A program made the translations under genes and the position numbers. From Clostridia bacterium (GTDB lineage Bacteria > Bacillota > Clostridia > TANB77 > CAG-508), in NCBI GenBank assembly GCA_900754285.1, contig CAAECB010000032.1:1-18754 (forward strand): 18,754 nt of DNA, given 5' to 3'. Position 1 is the first letter of the stretch; every line of letters begins with the position of its first letter. Positions 15,699 through 18,754 of the stretch are shown here, in pieces. The notes beneath the pieces were generated by a model. It saw only the letters and a program-made list of their open reading frames with translations. It ran no database searches and was not told the origin of the DNA.

Positions 15699-16898
15699 TT
15701 AGACTAATTTTGGTTGTGGTAGTAGCAAGTGCTCTAAAGCATTTCCTGCATTTCTATTATGAGAAATAATAGGATGCACATAGAAATTAAATGTTGTTGT
15801 AATTTGTGCATGTCCAAGTCTTGCTGCTACAACTGCTACATCAATATTTTGTGATATTAGAAGTGTAGCATTTGTGTGTCTTAATCCGTGAAAATTAATT
15901 ACAGGTAGTCCTATCTTGCCAACATAATTTACAAACCATTTGCTTACTGTTGAAGGGTGCATAGGTTTGCCATCAGCTTGTACAAATAACCTATTAGAAT
16001 CAGTTCATAATTCACCATAGAACGATTTTTGCTCATCATACCATAACTTATATTGTTCAAGTAAAGAAACGACAAAATCTGGAATTGCCACTTCTCTTAT
16101 GGAACTTTCTGTTTTTGGTGTTTTTGTAAACACGCCTTTATCAGCTAAATACTGACTGGAGCGATTTATACTAACAATTCCTGTTTTTAAATCAATATCT
16201 TGCCATTCTAATTCCATTAATTCACCTAAACGAACACCAGTAAATATTATAAGAATGATTGCAACTTTATATTTTATTTGATCTTCACCAAGTGAGGATA
16301 AATTTTGTAATAATGTTTTACATTGCTCATCATCATAGTATCTTCTTTTTGGTTTTCTTGCTTTTGGTGGTTGAACACGTTCGGCAGGATTAGATATAAT
16401 TAGCTGCCAATATACTGCTTTATGAAGCATTGCTCTTAATAATCTGTGATGTTCTAATATTGTTTTACCAGATAAAGGCTTTAAGGTTTTCTTACCATTA
16501 TTGCCTTTTTTTCTAATTAACAGGGTATCTCTACTAAGTAAATCATAAAAATGCATGATGTCAGTTGGTTTGATTTTGTTAATATAGAAATGTCCAAAGT
16601 AGGGTAGAAGCCTTGTTTCTAATATTCTACAATATCTCTTGTATGTTTATGGTGCTAGTTCTTTTGATGCATAGTCTCTTTTCCATATTTCAGTGAATTC
16701 GGAGAATTTTAATGATTTGCCTTCTACAAACATTCCATTTTGAACATCAGCCACGAATTTTGCTAGTTCTATTTCTGCTTCTTTTTTGGTTCCGTGTATT
16801 GTTTTTGTTTTCTTTATAGGTTTTCCTTGCAAGTCGTATCCTGCAAGACATACTAGTCTGTAACTATTTTTTCCTCTTTTTTCAATACTCCCAGCCAT
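15699..16898 (-). pseudogene. Tyrosine-family site-specific integrase with two in-frame nonsense codons
   Basis: One continuous frame of 400 codons, interrupted by TAA (16647-16649, codon 84) and TGA (16005-16007, codon 298). Read through, it is a full-length phage/ICE-type integrase. It has an N-terminal arm-binding-like region (AGSIEKRGKNSYRLVC), a SAM-like core-binding region (TYKRYCRILETRLLPYFG), and the catalytic set R223 (TGVRLGEL), H337 and R340 (HGLRHT), H363 (LGHA) and Y373 (FNFY). The contexts LAP*TYKRY and GEL*TDSNRLF suggest AAA to TAA and TGG to TGA, single changes in an otherwise conserved gene. Recent inactivation is likely. AAAGGAGGTG lies before the ATG at 16898; the frame also reaches a GTG at 16910, inside that ribosome binding site, which I reject. 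Confidence 0.92.
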
Positions 16899-16951
16899 TA
16901 CCTTTTTCACCTCCTTTCAGGCATAACTATGGGTGGGAGAGGAATTAATAT

Positions 16952-16996
16952 ATTGTTAACAATACAAATTATACAATAAATGATAACAAAAGCCAA
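16952..16996 (-). promoter_or_regulatory. Integrase promoter with palindrome at the start site
   Basis: On the minus strand TTGGCT (16991-16996) and TATAAT (16968-16973) are 17 nt apart. A perfect 12-bp palindrome ATTGTTAACAAT (16952-16963) covers the predicted start of transcription and could be a repressor site. Confidence 0.55.
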
Positions 16997-17085
16997 TATC
17001 ATATTACTAAAATTCTAATAAAATACAAAAAATGCCATAAATTTGCAAAATATAACAAAAAATATTAGAAAAAAACCAATAAGAC

Positions 17086-17125
17086 TTGACAATTTGTGAT
17101 TCCTATGTTATAAATAGAAACATAG
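17086..17125 (+). promoter_or_regulatory. ATPase promoter with operator-like inverted repeat
   Basis: A perfect TTGACA (17086-17091) lies 17 nt from TATAAA (17109-17114), with TATGT just upstream. CTATGTT (17103-17109) and AACATAG (17119-17125) form an inverted repeat spaced by 9 nt over the -10 and start site, a position typical of repressor binding. The leader is only about 20 nt. Confidence 0.7.
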
Positions 17126-17138
17126 AAAGAAGGTAAAT

Positions 17139-18437
17139 ATGTTTACAAATATATATTTAGATAATTTTTTAGGAATATCTGCACCAATAGAATTGGATTT
17201 TATTTCTAAAAGTAGAAATAAAGAGGAAAATACATCAGTTGTAAAAATTGAGGATGGAATTTATATAAACAAATTGATAGGTATAATTGGAGGAAATGCA
17301 AGTGGAAAAACAAGCATATTAAGCGCAATCACAACAATTGGAAATATTTTAACTAGTCCAATTTATCAATTTAATGTTGAAGATAAATTTAATGACATAC
17401 AAAAAATAATTGATAAAGATCCAAGTTCAGAAAACCAAAAGTTAATGTATGACTTTTTTAATGATTTTAATTCTTCAATAGATATTTCTTTTCAAAATTT
17501 TAGAAGAAAAAAAGAGAATACTATTTTTAGAATAGAAATGTATATTTTAGATGATAAAGAAGAAACAACGGGATACTATACTTATGAATTAAATCTTGAT
17601 GGAATAAACAAAAAGATAAGCCGAGAGTATTTAGGATTTAGAAAAAAATATAAAGATAAAATAGAAAATATTATAGAAATAAATGATACAAAGGAAGGAC
17701 AAGTATATTATATTAATAGATATTTTAAGAACATAGTAGACATTAATAATAATAAAGATCTTGAAAAAAAATATAAATATATAAAAACTTTTGTGATGCA
17801 TTATATTAATAATTCAGCAAATATTTCTACAGATAGTGAATGCAACTACAAAGATTTAAAATATATAGATTGGTATAAAAAATCACCAGAAACATTAAGA
17901 ACTTTGGCTAGAGTCGTAGATCCTAAAATTAAAGATATAATGGTTGATACAGATAATAAATATGAAGAATTATTATTTGTATTGAAAGATGGAAGCAAAA
18001 TTACAAGAAATATGTTATCAACAGGAACAGAAAGATTTTTAAATACAATAAGATATGTTAACGAAATAATAGATAAAAATGGAATATTAATAGTTGATGA
18101 AATAGAACAAAACTTACATAAAGATTTAGTGGGGCTAATTATAAGACTTTTTGGTGAAATGTCTAAAAATAATTCACAAATTATTTTTACTACTTTAAGT
18201 CCAGAAATTTTTGATATTACTAACAAAGATAATAAAAAAATATTTAAACAAGATTCAATATTTATTTTAAATAGTGATTATGATGATATTAGAATTAATA
18301 AATTGATGGAATTAAAGATTGATGGAGAAAGAGTGAAAGGGGATGCTTCTGTAGCTAATTTATATAAAAATAAGAAGATATCTATACATCCTAATATTGA
18401 ACAAATAAATATCTTTTTAAAAAATTTTAATAATTGA
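17139..18437 (+). CDS. AAA-family ATPase of the abortive-infection/OLD-like type
   Basis: ATP-binding protein of 432 aa resembling the COG1106/AAA_15 group, which includes the ATPase partners of phage-defence and abortive-infection systems. The N-terminus is an ABC-like strand (MFTNIYLDNFLGI), followed by Walker A GGNASGKTS (K57). After a middle region of about 200 residues come the LSTGTERFL signature (about 290), Walker B ILIVDEIEQNLH (D320, E321) and a histidine-containing switch region with FTTLSPEIFD (about 347). There is no TOPRIM nuclease domain and no long coiled coil, so it is not a full OLD protein or an SMC protein. Partners such as a RloB-like nuclease are not encoded downstream within the window. 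The start is set by AGAAGG 5 nt before the ATG. It is divergent from the integrase, with balanced codon use, so it is likely cargo of the integrated element. The role in defence is inferred. Confidence 0.8.
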   Translation: MFTNIYLDNFLGISAPIELDFISKSRNKEENTSVVKIEDGIYINKLIGIIGGNASGKTSILSAITTIGNILTSPIYQFNVEDKFNDIQKIIDKDPSSENQKLMYDFFNDFNSSIDISFQNFRRKKENTIFRIEMYILDDKEETTGYYTYELNLDGINKKISREYLGFRKKYKDKIENIIEINDTKEGQVYYINRYFKNIVDINNNKDLEKKYKYIKTFVMHYINNSANISTDSECNYKDLKYIDWYKKSPETLRTLARVVDPKIKDIMVDTDNKYEELLFVLKDGSKITRNMLSTGTERFLNTIRYVNEIIDKNGILIVDEIEQNLHKDLVGLIIRLFGEMSKNNSQIIFTTLSPEIFDITNKDNKKIFKQDSIFILNSDYDDIRINKLMELKIDGERVKGDASVANLYKNKKISIHPNIEQINIFLKNFNN

Positions 18438-18471
18438 CTTTTAAAAACCAGTCAATAAAGAAGTTTAAATA

Positions 18472-18495
18472 AAAAAAGAACCATATAAATGGTCC
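18472..18495 (-). terminator. Minus-strand terminator
   Basis: On the minus strand GGACCAT, loop TTAT, ATGGTTC is followed by seven T. It faces the end of the ATPase gene and requires a transcript coming from the right. Confidence 0.75.
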
Positions 18496-18537
18496 CATTA
18501 ATATAAAAGTATATATATCTTGCCGGATTCTATATAC
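18472..18537 (-). ncRNA. Candidate small RNA of about 65 nt
   Basis: On the minus strand TTTACA (18567-18572) and TATAAT (18544-18549) are exactly 17 nt apart, and a good terminator stands at 18472-18495. The transcript between them, starting near 18537, contains no ribosome binding site or useful ORF. It would fold as GTATATA...TATATAC around a CCGGCAAG loop, then the terminator hairpin. The DNA carries a perfect 16-bp inverted repeat here (18500-18515 with 18531-18546). Promoter and terminator are seen directly; that it is an RNA gene is inferred. Confidence 0.5.
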
Positions 18538-18546
18538 TTTTATATT
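18500..18546. repeat. Perfect 16-bp inverted repeat
   Basis: AATATAAAAGTATATA (18500-18515) is exactly complementary to 18531-18546, around a 15-nt loop containing TTGCCGG. It overlaps the -10 of the minus-strand promoter. Confidence 0.85.
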
Positions 18547-18575
18547 ATAATACAATTTGTTGTATTTGTAAATAC

Positions 18576-18674
18576 GGAACATTTGTGCTGGCTCGGAAAG
18601 GAGGCTACTATGTTCCAAATATATAAACAACAAATAGAATGATAGCCTTGTAAAAACAAGGTTATTATTTTATT
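18576..18674 (+). promoter_or_regulatory. Leader peptide with competing hairpins (attenuator candidate)
   Basis: GGAACAT (18576-18582) can pair with ATGTTCC (18610-18616), hiding the start codon of the leader ORF. The SD-containing AGGCTA (18602-18607) can pair with TAGCCT (18643-18648). TAGCCTTGT (18643-18651) can pair with ACAAGGTTA (18656-18664), followed by TTATTTTATT, as a terminator. The second and third stems share TAGCCT, so they exclude each other. This is how translation-controlled attenuators are built. The controlled gene would lie beyond the window. Confidence 0.45.
18610..18642 (+). CDS. 10-codon leader ORF (MFQIYKQQIE)
   Basis: A perfect AAAGGAGG stands 5 nt before the ATG, and the ORF ends in TGA right at the start of a terminator stem. 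So strong a ribosome site for ten codons suggests that the act of translation matters, not the peptide. The start codon lies inside a 7-bp stem. It is too short to judge by composition and too short for the hydrophobic type I toxins. Confidence 0.45.
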   Translation: MFQIYKQQIE

Positions 18675-18693
18675 GGCGCTTTAGCTTGAAAAA

Positions 18694-18714
18694 ACCACTG
18701 GTTCTACCAGTGGT
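18694..18714. repeat. Perfect 8-bp hairpin near the window end, possible IS200/IS605 left end
   Basis: ACCACTGG, loop TTCTA, CCAGTGGT, without a T-run after it. Compact terminal hairpins of this kind occur at the left end and tnpA leader of IS200/IS605 elements, and the surrounding AT-rich leader fits my recollection of clostridial copies. No transposase ORF is visible before the window ends, so this is only a suggestion. Confidence 0.35.
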
Positions 18715-18754
18715 AGGTAAAAAACTTTAGTATATAAAAAACTCCTGATATAAT

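Larger units (their letters stand above)
15266..18754. mobile_element. Probable integrated element (right end outside the window)
   Basis: From the hsdR stop codon onward the plus strand loses the strong A-over-T bias that marks everything to the left, and codon use becomes balanced. The segment carries a tyrosine integrase, a divergent ATPase of the phage-defence type, and long repeats near the integrase 3' end. This is the usual picture of an integrated island. I cannot see the right border, and no certain attachment site is visible. Confidence 0.5.

Noticed and set aside
16005..16007. In-frame TGA at a probable Trp codon, suggesting UGA recoding
   Set aside because: TGA ends the HtrA-type, M23, YfcE-like and HsdR frames, and TGG is used for Trp elsewhere, so this is a nonsense mutation.
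15699..16910. Three small integrase-like genes
   Set aside because: The three pieces share one frame, and the DNA between them continues the conserved integrase sequence.
17139..18437. SMC, RecF or full OLD nuclease identity for the ATPase
   Set aside because: There is no long coiled coil and no TOPRIM acidic motif; the protein ends soon after Walker B and the switch region.
18610..18642. Type I toxin peptide
   Set aside because: It is ten residues and not hydrophobic; known type I toxins are about 20-60 aa with a membrane helix.

Overview
The window looks like a low-GC, Gram-positive anaerobe of the Bacillota, most likely a gut clostridium. The reasons are very AT-rich DNA, AGGAGG-type ribosome binding sites, TTGnnn-17-TATAAT promoters and clostridial-looking protein families. 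I can support nothing finer than class level. TGA is a normal stop codon here: it ends the HtrA, M23, YfcE-like and HsdR reading frames.

Positions 1-11,400 hold two facing gene groups. On the minus strand, a 1426-aa single-module nonribosomal peptide synthetase (condensation-adenylation-carrier-reductase) is followed 80 nt later by an unusual membrane histidine kinase. Divergent from the synthetase, on the plus strand, are an AMP-forming fatty-acyl ligase and a membrane-anchored HtrA-type protease. A secreted M23 peptidase converges on the protease gene. A reductase at the end of a synthetase normally releases an aldehyde or alcohol. With a condensation domain first and an acyl ligase next door, an N-acyl amino aldehyde is a reasonable guess, but it is only a guess. 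Five copies of a modular GC-cored hairpin repeat lie between these genes.

Positions 11,400-15,265 are eroded. They hold a frameshifted and truncated response regulator joined to the tail of an unrelated surface-type protein, an intact small protein of unknown function, an intact YfcE-like phosphodiesterase, and a type I restriction HsdR that has lost its 5' part and carries an in-frame TAA.

Positions 15,266-18,754 look like a separate, later arrival. Up to about 15.26 kb the plus strand is strongly A-rich over T whichever way the genes point, and past that point the bias disappears. This part holds a tyrosine integrase broken by two in-frame nonsense codons, a divergent AAA ATPase of the overcoming-lysogenization/abortive-infection type behind a good promoter with an operator-like palindrome, and a non-coding right end. 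The right end has a candidate minus-strand small RNA, a 10-codon leader with mutually exclusive hairpins, and a last hairpin that may open another insertion sequence or regulated gene outside the window.
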